Assembly (NCBI RefSeq): GCF_900188315.1 | Contig: NZ_LT897781.1 | Location: forward strand, 1,178,001-1,242,000 | Reading direction: 5' to 3' | Origin: Marinobacter sp. es.042 | GTDB lineage: Bacteria > Pseudomonadota > Gammaproteobacteria > Pseudomonadales > Oleiphilaceae | Length of the DNA stretch: 64,000 bases | Shown: positions 35,053-44,082 of the stretch, one piece after another | How the letters are laid out: each line of letters starts with the position of its first letter | How positions within the stretch are numbered: position 1 is the first letter of the stretch | Position numbers and translations under genes: made by a program | Notes under the pieces: generated by a model | What the model saw: only the letters and a program-made list of their open reading frames with translations | What the model was told of the DNA's origin: nothing | Database searches by the model: none

Positions 35053-35502
35053 TTGCAACTGCTCATCATGCGCCATGGGGAAGCTGGCTGGCATACGCTG
35101 GATCAGGAACGTGAACTGACAGAGGCCGGTCGGCTCGGCGTGGCTGAGGTTGCCGCTCGCATCGCGGAGTCGCCCTGGCGACCGAAGCTGGTCTGGAGCA
35201 GCCCCTATGTGCGGGCCAGACAAACGGCGGCGATCGTCTCCGAAATTCTCAACTGTCCCGTTGAAGAAAAGATGTTTATCACTCCGGACGACGACCCGGC
35301 AGCCTGCCTTGATGCATTGATTGAACACCACGAATCGCCCTTGTTGATCGTTTCCCACATGCCCCTGGTGGGAGGGCTTGCGACGCTTCTGGTTGACGCA
35401 CATCGCCGGGGCATTCCGTTCATGACCTCCCAGGCCGTCATGCTGGATATGCCGGTAGTCGGCCCCGGGTGCGCTGACTTGAAAGCCCAGTTTCTGCCCT
35501 GA
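35053..35502 (+). CDS. sixA: Phosphohistidine phosphatase SixA
   Basis: A 149-residue histidine phosphatase with the catalytic RHG motif at LLIMRHGEAGW and the second histidine in LLIVSHMPLVGGL. SixA removes phosphate from histidine phosphocarrier proteins (NPr/HPr or ArcB-type HPt domains). The start is TTG 35053, spaced eight bases after AGGAG. The first ATG would delete the leading beta strand. Confidence 0.92.
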   Translation: MQLLIMRHGEAGWHTLDQERELTEAGRLGVAEVAARIAESPWRPKLVWSSPYVRARQTAAIVSEILNCPVEEKMFITPDDDPAACLDALIEHHESPLLIVSHMPLVGGLATLLVDAHRRGIPFMTSQAVMLDMPVVGPGCADLKAQFLP

Positions 35503-35547
35503 TATCCCCAGTAAGTCATTTCTGAATCCTCAAACCCGAGCCCGACT

Positions 35548-36444
35548 ATGTACAGCTTTCCAATCGACTACGTAGAGCCGGTCTTCCGGCCTCCCAGTGA
35601 AGCCAAGTCACTGATCTTGCCGGTCACCAACGGCTGCTCCTGGAATAAGTGCACGTTTTGCGAGATGTATACGCAGCCGCAAAAGAAATTCCGGGCCCGC
35701 AAGCCTGACGATGTGCTCCAGGACATCCGCAATGCGGCTCGCAGCCTGGGTGGTGTGCGCCGGGTTTTCCTGGCAGATGGGGATGCCATGGTATTGCCGA
35801 CCCGTCGCCTGTTGGAAATTCTGGATCAGCTCAGGGAGGCTTTTCCGGATCTTCAGCGGGTTTCCAGCTACTGTCTTCCCCGCAACCTCGCCAAAAAGAC
35901 CGTGGAAGAACTGGCTCAACTGAAGGATGCAGGCCTGGAAATTCTCTATGTCGGTATGGAATCCGGTGATGATGAAATCCTGCGCCGGGTCAACAAGGGC
36001 GAAACCTGGGAATCCACCCGCTCGGCACTGCTGAAAATCCGTGAAGCGGGTCTGACGAGCTCTGTCATGGTGCTGAACGGGCTGGGCGGAGAAAACCTTT
36101 CGCGCCAGCACGCGATCAATACCGCAACGCTCTGTAACGAGACCCAGCCGGATTATCTTTCCACCCTCGTGGTCAGTTTCCCACAGGGAGAAGAACGTTT
36201 CCGGGCGGGCTTTGGAGACGATTTCGTGCCACTGTCTCAAAAGGGGCTCTTTGAAGAGATACGCCTGTTCCTGGAGCATCTTGAGCTGGATAAGACCATC
36301 TTCCGCAGTGATCACGCTTCAAATTACCTCGTGCTGAAAGGCACGCTGGGCCGTGACAAGCAGAAAATGCTGGACCAGGTAGATCTCGCCATTACCAATC
36401 CCGGTGCAGCACCTTTGCGCGCGGAGTGGATGCGCGGGTTGTAA
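35548..36444 (+). CDS. Radical SAM protein of unknown function
   Basis: A 298-residue protein with the cluster motif NGCSWNKCTFCEMY, that is C30-X4-C35-X2-C38, a spacing used by one COG1032-type radical SAM subfamily. Further signatures are LADGDAMVLP (the GGE-like strand) and ILYVGMESGDDEILRRVNKG. The fold resembles Elp3/HemN-type enzymes. It may be co-transcribed with gpsA-sixA. The reaction cannot be inferred. Confidence 0.85.
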   Translation: MYSFPIDYVEPVFRPPSEAKSLILPVTNGCSWNKCTFCEMYTQPQKKFRARKPDDVLQDIRNAARSLGGVRRVFLADGDAMVLPTRRLLEILDQLREAFPDLQRVSSYCLPRNLAKKTVEELAQLKDAGLEILYVGMESGDDEILRRVNKGETWESTRSALLKIREAGLTSSVMVLNGLGGENLSRQHAINTATLCNETQPDYLSTLVVSFPQGEERFRAGFGDDFVPLSQKGLFEEIRLFLEHLELDKTIFRSDHASNYLVLKGTLGRDKQKMLDQVDLAITNPGAAPLRAEWMRGL

Positions 36445-36468
36445 TTCAGAGAGCCGGGAGCCACCGTT

Positions 36469-37035
36469 ATGAGCATGAATCCAGATAATCTTGCAAAGCA
36501 GGTGGAGAAAACCGTGAAGAAGGCCGGGAACCCTCCCATTGATCAGTGGGACCCCGAGCTTTCCGGGGATATGGATCTTCGCATCAGTCGAGATGGTCAG
36601 TGGATCTTCAAAGGCAAGCCGCTGGCTCGAGAAGCGATTGTACGTCTGTTTTCCACGATTCTCCGCCGGGAAAGCGACGGCGAATACTACCTGGTGACGC
36701 CGGTTGAAAAGTGGCGCATCCAAGTCGAGGACGCGCCGTTGCTCGCCCATTCCCTGACCGCGACTGGGGAGAGCGACCGACAGGTCATCTCCCTGACCAC
36801 CAATGTCGGCGAAACCCTCGAAATCGGCCAGGACCATCCACTGGAAGTGACCACCTATCCGGGCTCAGATGAGCCAAGACCCGTGGTAAAGATTCGCCAT
36901 GGGGTCGAAGCGCGACTGGTCACCGCAGCCTATTATGACCTGGCGGATCATGTCGTGGAACGGAATGAAGACGGACACCCGGTTCTTGGGGTATTCAGCC
37001 ACGGAATTTTCTACAAAATCGGGCAGGGTGGTTGA
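36469..37035 (+). CDS. DUF1285 protein
   Basis: A 188-residue soluble protein matching DUF1285: GDMDLRISRDGQWIFKGKPLAREAIVRLFSTILRRESDGEYYLVTPVEKWRIQVEDAPLL. Family structures are known but no function. It follows the radical SAM gene by 24 bases and is probably in the same transcript. Confidence 0.85.
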   Translation: MSMNPDNLAKQVEKTVKKAGNPPIDQWDPELSGDMDLRISRDGQWIFKGKPLAREAIVRLFSTILRRESDGEYYLVTPVEKWRIQVEDAPLLAHSLTATGESDRQVISLTTNVGETLEIGQDHPLEVTTYPGSDEPRPVVKIRHGVEARLVTAAYYDLADHVVERNEDGHPVLGVFSHGIFYKIGQGG

Positions 37036-37233
37036 AAACCGGTACCGCGGCCCCAGAATTACGGTAGAAAACGCATTAGCTCAGTTGTTAAACTGTGTTT
37101 TCATACTTGTTATGAGCCTGGCTCTCTAACGAGGCCCGGTGGTCGTTAGTCCCTCTGTGCAGTCTGGCTGTTCACGATCACTTTCGATTGCCTAAATCAA
37201 TTAAACAGTCATTGCGACACGCAAGGAGATCAC

Positions 37234-37695
37234 ATGGCCCAACCTCGTGTTGTCACCATCCATTACACGCTCACCAACGATCAGGGAGAGCAGCTTGACT
37301 CCTCCCGTGTAGAAGGTCGTGAGCCTCTGTCTTATCTGGAAGGTGCGCAGAACATTATCGGTGGACTGGAAAGTGCACTGAACGAAAAGAACGCAGGCGA
37401 TCAGGTTAAGGTGTCTGTAGAACCTGGTGAAGGCTACGGCGAAGTTAACGAAGAGCTGATCCAGCCGGTTCCGCGTTCTGCATTTGAAGGCGTCGATACC
37501 ATCGAGCCGGGCATGCAGTTCCAGGCGCAGACCCCAGGCGGCCCCCAGGTCGTTCGTGTGGTAGAAGTTGGCGACGAAACTGTCACCATCGATGCCAACC
37601 ATCCGCTCGCTGGCCAGACTCTGCACTTCGACGTAGAAGTAGTGGAAGCTCGCGACGCGACTGACGAAGAGCAAGAGCACGGCCACGCTCATTAA
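37234..37695 (+). CDS. slyD: FKBP-type peptidyl-prolyl isomerase, SlyD-like
   Basis: A 153-residue SlyD-type protein. The FKBP domain is split by the insert-in-flap chaperone domain (EPGEGYGEVNEELIQPVPRSAF ... GNHPLAGQTLHF-like NHPLAGQTLHFDVEVVE). The C-terminus ends EQEHGHAH, a short histidine-rich metal-binding tail compared with E. coli. It catalyses proline isomerisation and assists nickel or folding pathways. CAAGGAG precedes the ATG, and a strong terminator follows. Confidence 0.92.
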   Translation: MAQPRVVTIHYTLTNDQGEQLDSSRVEGREPLSYLEGAQNIIGGLESALNEKNAGDQVKVSVEPGEGYGEVNEELIQPVPRSAFEGVDTIEPGMQFQAQTPGGPQVVRVVEVGDETVTIDANHPLAGQTLHFDVEVVEARDATDEEQEHGHAH

Positions 37696-37718
37696 GCTTT
37701 TCTGAAGCGCAAAGAAAA

Positions 37719-37744
37719 ACGGCTCCCTCGGGAGCCGTTTTTTT
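37719..37744 (+). terminator. Terminator of slyD
   Basis: ACGGCTCC (37719-37726), CTCG loop, GGAGCCGT (37731-37738), followed by seven T. Classic Rho-independent terminator 24 bases after the slyD stop. Confidence 0.92.
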
Positions 37745-37763
37745 ATGTCTACAGAATGAAAAA

Positions 37764-37793
37764 GGGGTCAGATGAAAGCATTCATCTGACCCC
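37764..37793. repeat. GGGGTCAGATGAA inverted repeat (REP-like)
   Basis: GGGGTCAGATGAA (37764-37776), loop AGCA, TTCATCTGACCCC (37781-37793): a perfect 13-bp hairpin without a T run, between two ordinary terminators. The GGGGTCAG core recurs at two other intergenic places in the window, so this looks like a dispersed extragenic palindrome rather than a terminator. Confidence 0.7.
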
Positions 37794-37801
37794 AGGTTCA
37801 C

Positions 37802-37829
37802 AAAAAAACGGCCCGCGCGGGGCCGTTTT
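37802..37829 (-). terminator. Terminator of the ETF-QO gene
   Basis: AAAACGGCCC (37805-37814) pairs with GGGCCGTTTT (37820-37829). On the minus strand the stem is followed by seven T (complement of 37802-37808), 18 bases after the ETF-QO stop. Confidence 0.88.
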
Positions 37830-37846
37830 ATCACCGGAATCCGAAC

Positions 37847-39499
37847 TTACATGTTCGGATAATTCGGGCCGCCGCCCCCTTCCGGAGTTACCCAGTTAAT
37901 GTTCTGGGCAGGATCCTTGATGTCGCAGGTCTTGCAGTGCACACAGTTCTGGGCGTTGATCTGGAAGCGCTTGCCGCTGCCATCGTCTTTCTCGACAACT
38001 TCATAAACACCAGCCGGGCAGTAGCGCTGCGCAGGCTCATCGTATTTAGGCAGGTTGTCGCGGATCGGAAGGTCCGGATCGGTCAGTTTAAGGTGAACCG
38101 GCTGATCTTCCTCGTGGTTGGTGTTTGAAATAAACACCGAGGACAGACGATCGAAGGTCAGGGTGTTATCCGGCTTGGGATAGGTCACCTTCTTGCACTC
38201 GGCTGCCGGCTTCATGGTGGCATAATCCGGAGTGGTATCGTGGAAGGTAATCGGCAGGCTGCCGCGCAGGATGTTCTGCTCGAAGTAGGCGATGGCGCCA
38301 CCCACTACATTGCCGAACTTGTGCATCGCCGGGCCGAAGTTACGCTCTGCGTATAGCTCCTTGAACAGCCAGCTGTCCTCAAACTTCTTCTGGAAACTGC
38401 TGATTTCCTCGCCGCTCTTGCCATCCTTGAGTGCTTCGAAAACCGCTTCGGCGCCCAGCATGCCGGACTTCATGGCAGTATGGGAGCCCTTGATCTTGGA
38501 GCCGTTCAGTGTGCCTGCATCACAGCCCAGCAGCAGACCACCCGGGAAGCTCATCTTGGGCAGAGCGTTGTAGCCACCTTTGGTGATTGCACGGGCGCCG
38601 TAGGATACGCGCTTACCGCCTTCCAGGTGTTTCTTGATCTCCGGGTGCAGCTTCAGGCGCTGAAATTCCTCAAACGGGCTCAGATGCGGGTTGCTGTAGG
38701 ACAGATCGGTGATCAGGCCTACATATACCTGGCCATTCTCAAGGTGATACAGGAAAGAACCACCGGTGGATCCGGTTTCTTTCAGAGGCCAGCCGGTGGT
38801 ATGAACTACCAGGCCCGGCTCGTGTTTGGCCGGATCAATATCCCACAGTTCCTTGATACCGATACCGTAGTGCTGCGGGTCTTTGCCTTCATCGAGCTTG
38901 AACTCGTTGATCAGGCGCTTGCCCAGGTGACCACGGCAGCCCTCGGTGAACATAGTGTATTTCGCGCGCAGTTCCATGCCCGGCATGTAGCCGTCTTTTT
39001 CGGAACCGTCGCGGGCCACGCCCATATCGCCGGTAATGATGCCTTTTACCTGACCGTCTTCAATGATGGTTTCGGACGCGGCAAAGCCGGGATACACCTC
39101 AACGCCAAGCTGTTCGGCCTGTTCGGCGAGCCAGCGGCACAGGTTGCCCAGGCTGATAATGTAGTTGCCATGGTTGTGCATGTTCTTGGGCACAAACGCA
39201 TTCGGGATCTTGGTGGCGCTTTCCTCGTTCTTCAGCAGGAAAATGTCGTCCCGGGTAACCGGCGTGTTGAGCGGGGCGCCTTTCTCTTTCCAGTCCGGGA
39301 AGAGTTCGTTGAGGGCAGTGGGCTCGAATACAGTGCCGGCCAGAATGTGGGCGCCGATCTCAGAACCTTTCTCTACAACGCATACGGTGAGTTCCTCGCC
39401 AGCTTCCTGTGCCAGTTGCATGACACGGCACGCTGCCGACAGGCCCGCCGGGCCGCCGCCGACGATCAGAACATCAAATTCCATCGATTCGCGTTCCAC
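37847..39499 (-). CDS. etfD: Electron transfer flavoprotein-ubiquinone oxidoreductase
   Basis: A 550-residue membrane-associated flavoprotein that passes electrons from ETF to ubiquinone during beta-oxidation. FAD motif: LIVGGGPAGLSAACRV near the N-terminus. The [4Fe-4S] ligands are Cys494, Cys519, Cys522 and Cys525 (YCPAGVY ... NCVHCKTCDI). The best start is GTG 39497-39499, since GAGGAG lies six bases before it and the resulting MERESMEFDV matches the start of Pseudomonas homologues. An upstream ATG at 39517 would swallow this site. Confidence 0.94.
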   Translation of the reverse strand: MERESMEFDVLIVGGGPAGLSAACRVMQLAQEAGEELTVCVVEKGSEIGAHILAGTVFEPTALNELFPDWKEKGAPLNTPVTRDDIFLLKNEESATKIPNAFVPKNMHNHGNYIISLGNLCRWLAEQAEQLGVEVYPGFAASETIIEDGQVKGIITGDMGVARDGSEKDGYMPGMELRAKYTMFTEGCRGHLGKRLINEFKLDEGKDPQHYGIGIKELWDIDPAKHEPGLVVHTTGWPLKETGSTGGSFLYHLENGQVYVGLITDLSYSNPHLSPFEEFQRLKLHPEIKKHLEGGKRVSYGARAITKGGYNALPKMSFPGGLLLGCDAGTLNGSKIKGSHTAMKSGMLGAEAVFEALKDGKSGEEISSFQKKFEDSWLFKELYAERNFGPAMHKFGNVVGGAIAYFEQNILRGSLPITFHDTTPDYATMKPAAECKKVTYPKPDNTLTFDRLSSVFISNTNHEEDQPVHLKLTDPDLPIRDNLPKYDEPAQRYCPAGVYEVVEKDDGSGKRFQINAQNCVHCKTCDIKDPAQNINWVTPEGGGGPNYPNM

Positions 39500-39917
39500 G
39501 TTGGTCTCCTCAAACATCTTTAATGGATATTATGTGCCCGCAGGCCAATTATTCTGGGCCGCCATCATACCGGTAAAAGTGCCTATAGACGACTGCCCCA
39601 AGCCGTTTGTCCCGACTTGCATAACCAAAAGGATACCGTATTTGAAGAATCAAACAAACGTTTGTTTGAAATTCGCCCTGTCCTTTGGCATTGTAAGAGC
39701 ACACTGAAACATGGTGTGTTTTGAGTCGAAATCTAGTATCGTCTCATTGCCGTCCCCGGTCAATACCGGGGAATTGGCTGAAAGTTCAGTCCTGGCGCGT
39801 CGTTTGAGGCTATTGATTCTGCCGAGTGTTGGCTCCATCATTAGTGCGCATTGAATTTCGGCAGGCTCTGCGTGAGGACTGCAAGTCATAAACCCATCGT
39901 AGAAGAACGAGGAATCT
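39500..39917. other. 418-base divergent promoter region between ETF-QO and etfBA
   Basis: It holds the PsrA-like palindrome (39650-39669) and a hairpin TCCCCGGT-CAAT-ACCGGGGA (39753-39772) that could lie in the etfB leader. No coding frame inside looks real. A minus-strand open frame at 39650-39889 has atypical composition and is dismissed. Confidence 0.5.
39650..39669. promoter_or_regulatory. PsrA-like fatty-acid operator
   Basis: TCAAACAAACGTTTGTTTGA is a perfect 20-bp palindrome. It contains two overlapping copies of CAAAC-N4-GTTTG, the core bound by the TetR-type fatty-acid sensor PsrA in pseudomonads and relatives. Its place midway between the ETF-QO gene and etfBA fits joint derepression of the beta-oxidation electron path. 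Confidence 0.6.
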
Positions 39918-40667
39918 ATGAAGGTTCTGGTCGCTGTAAAACGAGTAATCGACTACAACGTAAAGGTGCGCGTTAAGCCGGACAACACCGGTGTTGACCT
40001 CGCCAACGTCAAGATGGCAATGAACCCGTTCTGCGAAATCGCGGTTGAAGAAGCCGTTCGCCTGAAAGAGAAGGGTGTTGCCAGTGAAATCGTGGTGGTA
40101 TCCATTGGCCCGAAAGCCTCCCAGGAGCAGATTCGTACTGCGCTGGCGCTGGGTGCTGACCGTGGTATCCACGTCGAAACGGACGAGGAGGTTCAGTCTC
40201 TCGAAGCGGCCAAGCTGCTCAAGGCTGTTGTTGAGAAAGAAGAGCCGAAGCTGGTCATTCTTGGCAAGCAGTCCATCGATTCCGATAACAACCAGACCGG
40301 CCAGATGCTGGCCGCACTGACCGGCATGGGTCAGGGCACTTTCGCTTCCGAAGTGGTTGTTGAGGGCGACAAGGTTAACGTAACCCGCGAGGTAGACGGT
40401 GGTCTGATGACCGTTGCTCTGAACCTGCCTGCGGTTGTCACTACCGACCTGCGTCTGAACGAGCCGCGCTACGCTTCTCTGCCGAACATCATGAAGGCGA
40501 AGAAGAAGCCGCTGGACAACATGAGCCCGGCCGATCTGGGTGTCGACATCGCTCCGCGCCTTTCCACCCTGAAGGTTGAAGCGCCTGCTTCCCGTCAGGC
40601 GGGTGTGAAAGTGGCCGACGTTGCCGAGCTGGTCGATAAACTGAAGAACGAAGCGAAGGTGATCTAA
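39918..40667 (+). CDS. etfB: Electron transfer flavoprotein beta subunit
   Basis: A 249-residue subunit opening [27 protein letters not shown], with [19 protein letters not shown] and the AMP/FAD-proximal [21 protein letters not shown]. EtfAB takes electrons from acyl-CoA dehydrogenases and gives them to ETF-QO, encoded divergently next door. The stop TAA abuts the etfA ATG. Confidence 0.96.
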   Translation: MKVLVAVKRVIDYNVKVRVKPDNTGVDLANVKMAMNPFCEIAVEEAVRLKEKGVASEIVVVSIGPKASQEQIRTALALGADRGIHVETDEEVQSLEAAKLLKAVVEKEEPKLVILGKQSIDSDNNQTGQMLAALTGMGQGTFASEVVVEGDKVNVTREVDGGLMTVALNLPAVVTTDLRLNEPRYASLPNIMKAKKKPLDNMSPADLGVDIAPRLSTLKVEAPASRQAGVKVADVAELVDKLKNEAKVI

Positions 40668-41609
40668 ATGAGCATCCTTGTAATTGCTGAACATGACAAC
40701 AGCAGCCTGAAACAGGCTACCCTGAATGTTGTAGCGGCTGCCAAGGCCATCGGCGGAGACATCGACGTACTGGTTGCCGGTGAAAACTGTGGTGCCGTTG
40801 CTGAAGCAGCTGCCAAGGCCGAAGGCGTGAACAAGGTATTGGTTGCCGACAACGCCGCTTATGGTCACTTCCTGGGCGAAAACCTGGGTGAGCTGGTTGC
40901 CGAACTGGGCAAAGGCTACAGCCACATCCTGGCCGCCGCTGGTACCGTGGGTAAAGATTTCATGCCGCGTGTTGCCGCACTGCTGGATGTTGCGCAGGTA
41001 TCCGACATCATGCGTGTGGAGTCCGAAGACACCTTCGTTCGCCCGATCTACGCCGGTAACGCCATTGCCACTGTAAAATCCAGTGACAGCATCAAAGTCG
41101 TTACTGTTCGTCCGACCGCTTTCGATCCGGTTGCCGCTGAAGGTGGCTCCGCTTCTGTCGAGCAGTTGGACGTCGTGAAAGACGCTGGCCTGTCCCAGTT
41201 CGTCAGCGAAGAGCTGGCCAAGTCTGACCGTCCTGAGCTGGCAAGCGCCGGTATCGTTGTTTCCGGTGGTCGCGGCATGCAGAACGGCGACAACTTCAAG
41301 ATGCTGGAGCAGGTAGCCGATCTGATGGGTGCTGCGGTTGGCGCATCCCGTGCGGCTGTCGATGCCGGTTTCGTGCCGAACGACATGCAGGTCGGCCAGA
41401 CCGGTAAGATTGTTGCTCCGCAGCTGTACATCGCTGTGGGTATTTCCGGTGCCATCCAGCATCTGGCCGGTATGTCCGATTCCAAGGTGATCGTTGCGAT
41501 CAACAAGGATGAAGAAGCGCCGATCTTCCAGGTTGCTGATTATGGTCTGGTAGCGGACCTGTTCGAAGCCGTTCCGCAGCTTGAAGAAGATCTGAAGAAA
41601 GTTCTGTAA
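40668..41609 (+). CDS. etfA: Electron transfer flavoprotein alpha subunit
   Basis: A 313-residue subunit with the C-terminal FAD domain signature [27 protein letters not shown] and [22 protein letters not shown]. It forms the ETF heterodimer with EtfB, whose gene ends directly before this ATG. A strong terminator follows. Confidence 0.96.
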   Translation: MSILVIAEHDNSSLKQATLNVVAAAKAIGGDIDVLVAGENCGAVAEAAAKAEGVNKVLVADNAAYGHFLGENLGELVAELGKGYSHILAAAGTVGKDFMPRVAALLDVAQVSDIMRVESEDTFVRPIYAGNAIATVKSSDSIKVVTVRPTAFDPVAAEGGSASVEQLDVVKDAGLSQFVSEELAKSDRPELASAGIVVSGGRGMQNGDNFKMLEQVADLMGAAVGASRAAVDAGFVPNDMQVGQTGKIVAPQLYIAVGISGAIQHLAGMSDSKVIVAINKDEEAPIFQVADYGLVADLFEAVPQLEEDLKKVL

Positions 41610-41627
41610 CTTTCTGCCAAGCTTGAG

Positions 41628-41653
41628 AAAAGGCACCTTCGGGTGCCTTTTTC
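41628..41653 (+). terminator. Terminator of etfBA
   Basis: AAAAGGCACC (41628-41637), TTCG tetraloop, GGTGCCTTTT (41642-41651), followed by T and a pyrimidine tract. A textbook terminator 19 bases after the etfA stop. Confidence 0.93.
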
Positions 41654-41686
41654 TTTTGGGTGAAGCCAGAATACCTGCCATGATAT

Positions 41687-41695
41687 CTGACCCCC
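41687..41695. repeat. Single CTGACCCCC copy of the GGGGTCAG element
   Basis: The stretch ATCTGACCCCC lies in the short gap between the etfBA terminator and rlmA. It is one arm of the element seen as inverted pairs at 22513-22563 and 37764-37793. Confidence 0.35.
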
Positions 41696-41719
41696 ACGGT
41701 TGAACCGGATATACAAGCC

Positions 41720-42559
41720 ATGACCACAATGCCGTTTGATGCCTTAGCCTGCCCACTGGACGGCTGCCCACTGGCGCCCAGCGAAAAGACCTGGCGTTGC
41801 GAGAACGGACACAGCTTCGACGTTGCCCGGCAGGGCTACGTGCATCTGTTACCCGTTCAAAAGAAACGTTCCCTGGACCCGGGTGATAGCAAGGAAATGG
41901 TCGCAGCCAGACAACGGTTTCTGAATGCAGGGTTCTACACAAAGATCGCCGAGGCTGTGAGCAATCAGGTATTGCAGTGGCTTCCGAGCGAGGGCACTGG
42001 ATCGATTCTGGACGCAGGCTCTGGCGAAGGTTATTACCTTAGACACCTCGCGAGCTTGGCTGGCGCCAGAGATATCTCCATGATCGGCGTCGACATCTCC
42101 AAGTGGGCGGTTCTGGCCGCGGCCAAACAGGACAAACAGACCCGGTGGGTGGTTGGCAGCAATGCCAACCTGCCAATAATGCCGGAATCCGTGGATCTCG
42201 TGCTTTGCCTGTTCGGTTTTCCGGTTTACAGCGAATTCGCTAGGGTGCTGAAGCCCGGCGGGAAGGTGATACAGGTGGATGCCGGTGCAGACCACCTTCG
42301 GGAACTGCGTGAAATCATTTACCCCGAACTGAAACCACCCGCAGACACTGAGATGGTAAATCCCGAGGGCTTCCGGACCCTGGATTCGACCGTGCTAAGG
42401 TTCCCGCTGAGTCTTCCGGACGAGGACAGCATCGCCGATCTCCTGGCCATGACACCCCATCTTTATCGGGCCAACTCGGAGGGCCTTGAGAAGGCTGCTT
42501 CGCTCAAATCACTGGTGGTGACAGTCGACGTGGGTCTGAAACGCCTGGAAAGGCGCTAA
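41720..42559 (+). CDS. rlmA: 23S rRNA (guanine-N1)-methyltransferase RlmA family
   Basis: A 279-residue protein with the N-terminal zinc site Cys11, Cys16, Cys27 and His31 (ACPLDGC ... WRCENGHSF), the family stretch ARQGYVHLLPVQKKRSLDPGDSKEMVAARQRFL, and a SAM site ILDAGSGEGYYL. RlmA methylates N1 of G745 or G748 in 23S rRNA. It is not linked to its neighbours by spacing or strand. Confidence 0.9.
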   Translation: MTTMPFDALACPLDGCPLAPSEKTWRCENGHSFDVARQGYVHLLPVQKKRSLDPGDSKEMVAARQRFLNAGFYTKIAEAVSNQVLQWLPSEGTGSILDAGSGEGYYLRHLASLAGARDISMIGVDISKWAVLAAAKQDKQTRWVVGSNANLPIMPESVDLVLCLFGFPVYSEFARVLKPGGKVIQVDAGADHLRELREIIYPELKPPADTEMVNPEGFRTLDSTVLRFPLSLPDEDSIADLLAMTPHLYRANSEGLEKAASLKSLVVTVDVGLKRLERR

Positions 42560-42569
42560 CCCCCAAATT

Positions 42570-43043
42570 TCATTGACCGTCGTCGGAACCCTGAGCCTTG
42601 CCGCGCTTGCGGGAAGCGAGCCGCTTTTCTGCTTTCCCGATGATCAGGGTATCGGCGAGGATGTGCAGGGCCTTGTTGGTCGTGCGCACGGTTTTGTAGA
42701 TCTGTTGGCTCTTCTGGTCATGGGTGGCCCGGGCTTTACGGGCAGTCTGTCGGAACTCCTCATCCTTCGAGAACAGATCAATCAGCCCGAAAGTCGTGTT
42801 CGAGATTGCCTTGTGCAGCTTTTCTACGGCGCTCGCGCCACCCGAAACCGAGTCTTCCAGCAACCGCGCCCGGTTCCGGACCTCAAGAAGATCCATTCTG
42901 CTTTTCTGGATGGCACTGTGCGCTGACACACGATGGGAATTGAGAATCCGTGCTTCCCGTCGACAGAGCAGCAGCTGCCAGTAGGCGATGCAGAATCCGC
43001 CAAAGGCCAATAGCAGCAACAATACGATTGCGGCCAGGTTCAT
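42570..43043 (-). CDS. Membrane-anchored coiled-coil protein of unknown function
   Basis: A 157-residue protein with an N-terminal membrane helix (LAAIVLLLLLAFGGFCIAYWQLLL), then about 110 residues of mostly helical charged sequence and a very basic C-terminus (KRLASRKRGKAQGSD). GGAGGG precedes ATG 43041-43043. It lies 28 bases downstream of another small membrane protein gene on the same strand. Not recognised. Confidence 0.65.
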   Translation of the reverse strand: MNLAAIVLLLLLAFGGFCIAYWQLLLCRREARILNSHRVSAHSAIQKSRMDLLEVRNRARLLEDSVSGGASAVEKLHKAISNTTFGLIDLFSKDEEFRQTARKARATHDQKSQQIYKTVRTTNKALHILADTLIIGKAEKRLASRKRGKAQGSDDGQ

Positions 43044-43071
43044 GATGGGGCCCTCCAGTCACACATTGCGA

Positions 43072-43401
43072 TCATCGATACTCAATCTGCATATCCACGT
43101 CGATTTCGCGCTCTGTCATCTCTTCCTCAAGTTCTTTCATCACTTCCTGGTACACCATTTTGCGAACCATCACGGGGAGTTTGTCGGCAAGCACTCGGGC
43201 AGAGCGTGACTCCCTCTTGGCCAGTGCAATCGGATCCAGCACCCGAAGCGTAATAACCAGCTCCGGTTCCTGCTCGGAATCTGCGATGTCGTCGTTCTCC
43301 ATCATTCGGGCGATCACTTTGCGCTGTTCAAGAACCTGCCAGCAGACAAAGCCGCTGAACAGGACAAGCAGGATGCTCAAGACTGTTAAAAAGGTGATCA
43401 A
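43072..43401 (-). CDS. Small single-span membrane protein of unknown function
   Basis: A 109-residue protein starting at TTG 43399-43401, seven bases after a consensus GGAGG. The longer open frame upstream lacks a ribosome binding site and does not read like protein. One membrane helix (FLTVLSILLVLFSGFVCWQVL) is followed by an acidic stretch and a helical C-terminus (VMKELEEEMTEREIDVDMQIEYR). It probably forms an operon with the next gene. Not recognised. Confidence 0.6.
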   Translation of the reverse strand: MITFLTVLSILLVLFSGFVCWQVLEQRKVIARMMENDDIADSEQEPELVITLRVLDPIALAKRESRSARVLADKLPVMVRKMVYQEVMKELEEEMTEREIDVDMQIEYR

Positions 43402-43608
43402 TTCGAACCTCCGGAAATCGTTTCTTGCTGTGCCTGCCAGTGTGCCCCAAGCAGTATGACAAACGATTGGCCGTGAAGACGGATTTACCGGTGCTGCCGG
43501 GAAAGTAGAACGAGCGCTCAAAACTGTTAACATTGGTTGCAGTTGTTCAATGAGCTACGCAGAATCAACGGGTTAAGGCCGACTATTCATACCAACAGAG
43601 GATTGTTC

Positions 43609-44025
43609 ATGGTTTGGTTCAAGGCGTTTGCAAGTGGTTTTCTCGCAACCCTGGTGTTTCATCAGGGCCTGTTCGCACTTTTCTGGCTCGGGGGCATCGT
43701 GCCCGCAGCGCCCTTCAACCTGTCACCGGTGCCGCCGCTGGGTGTGCCCCAAGTTGTGTCACTGGCCTTCTTTGGTGGCCTTTGGGGGATGTTGTTGTGG
43801 CTGATCCTTGGGCGCCTGGCAGGGATGAAGTTCTGGCTGGGGCATGTCATTGTAGGGGCTGTAGGTCCCACGGCAGTCGCCATGCTGGTGGTATTCCCCC
43901 TGAAAGGGCTAGATGTCTCAGCTCAGACCTGGGTGGGCGGCTTGCTCCTTAACGGTTTCTGGGGCCTGGGTGTTGCCGTATTCATGCGTCTGATGGGCGA
44001 GAAAGCGGTTGCCGGGCTCCGCTGA
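43609..44025 (+). CDS. Integral membrane protein of unknown function
   Basis: A 138-residue protein with four hydrophobic helices (LATLVFHQGLFALFWLGG; VVSLAFFGGLWGMLLWLILG; WLGHVIVGAVGPTAVAMLVVFPL; WVGGLLLNGFWGLGVAVFM). It begins at ATG 43609 behind AGAGGA. Proteins of this kind are common in marine gammaproteobacteria and lack a known role. Confidence 0.7.
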   Translation: MVWFKAFASGFLATLVFHQGLFALFWLGGIVPAAPFNLSPVPPLGVPQVVSLAFFGGLWGMLLWLILGRLAGMKFWLGHVIVGAVGPTAVAMLVVFPLKGLDVSAQTWVGGLLLNGFWGLGVAVFMRLMGEKAVAGLR

Positions 44026-44082
44026 AATACCGTTGATTCGTTATCAATTTCTGTTGTCATCACTGTTTACTAAGGAAGAGCA

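Noticed and set aside
39810..41942. 710-codon minus-strand open frame antisense to etfBA and rlmA
   Set aside because: Spans three real genes on the other strand, and its composition is that of an antisense reading.
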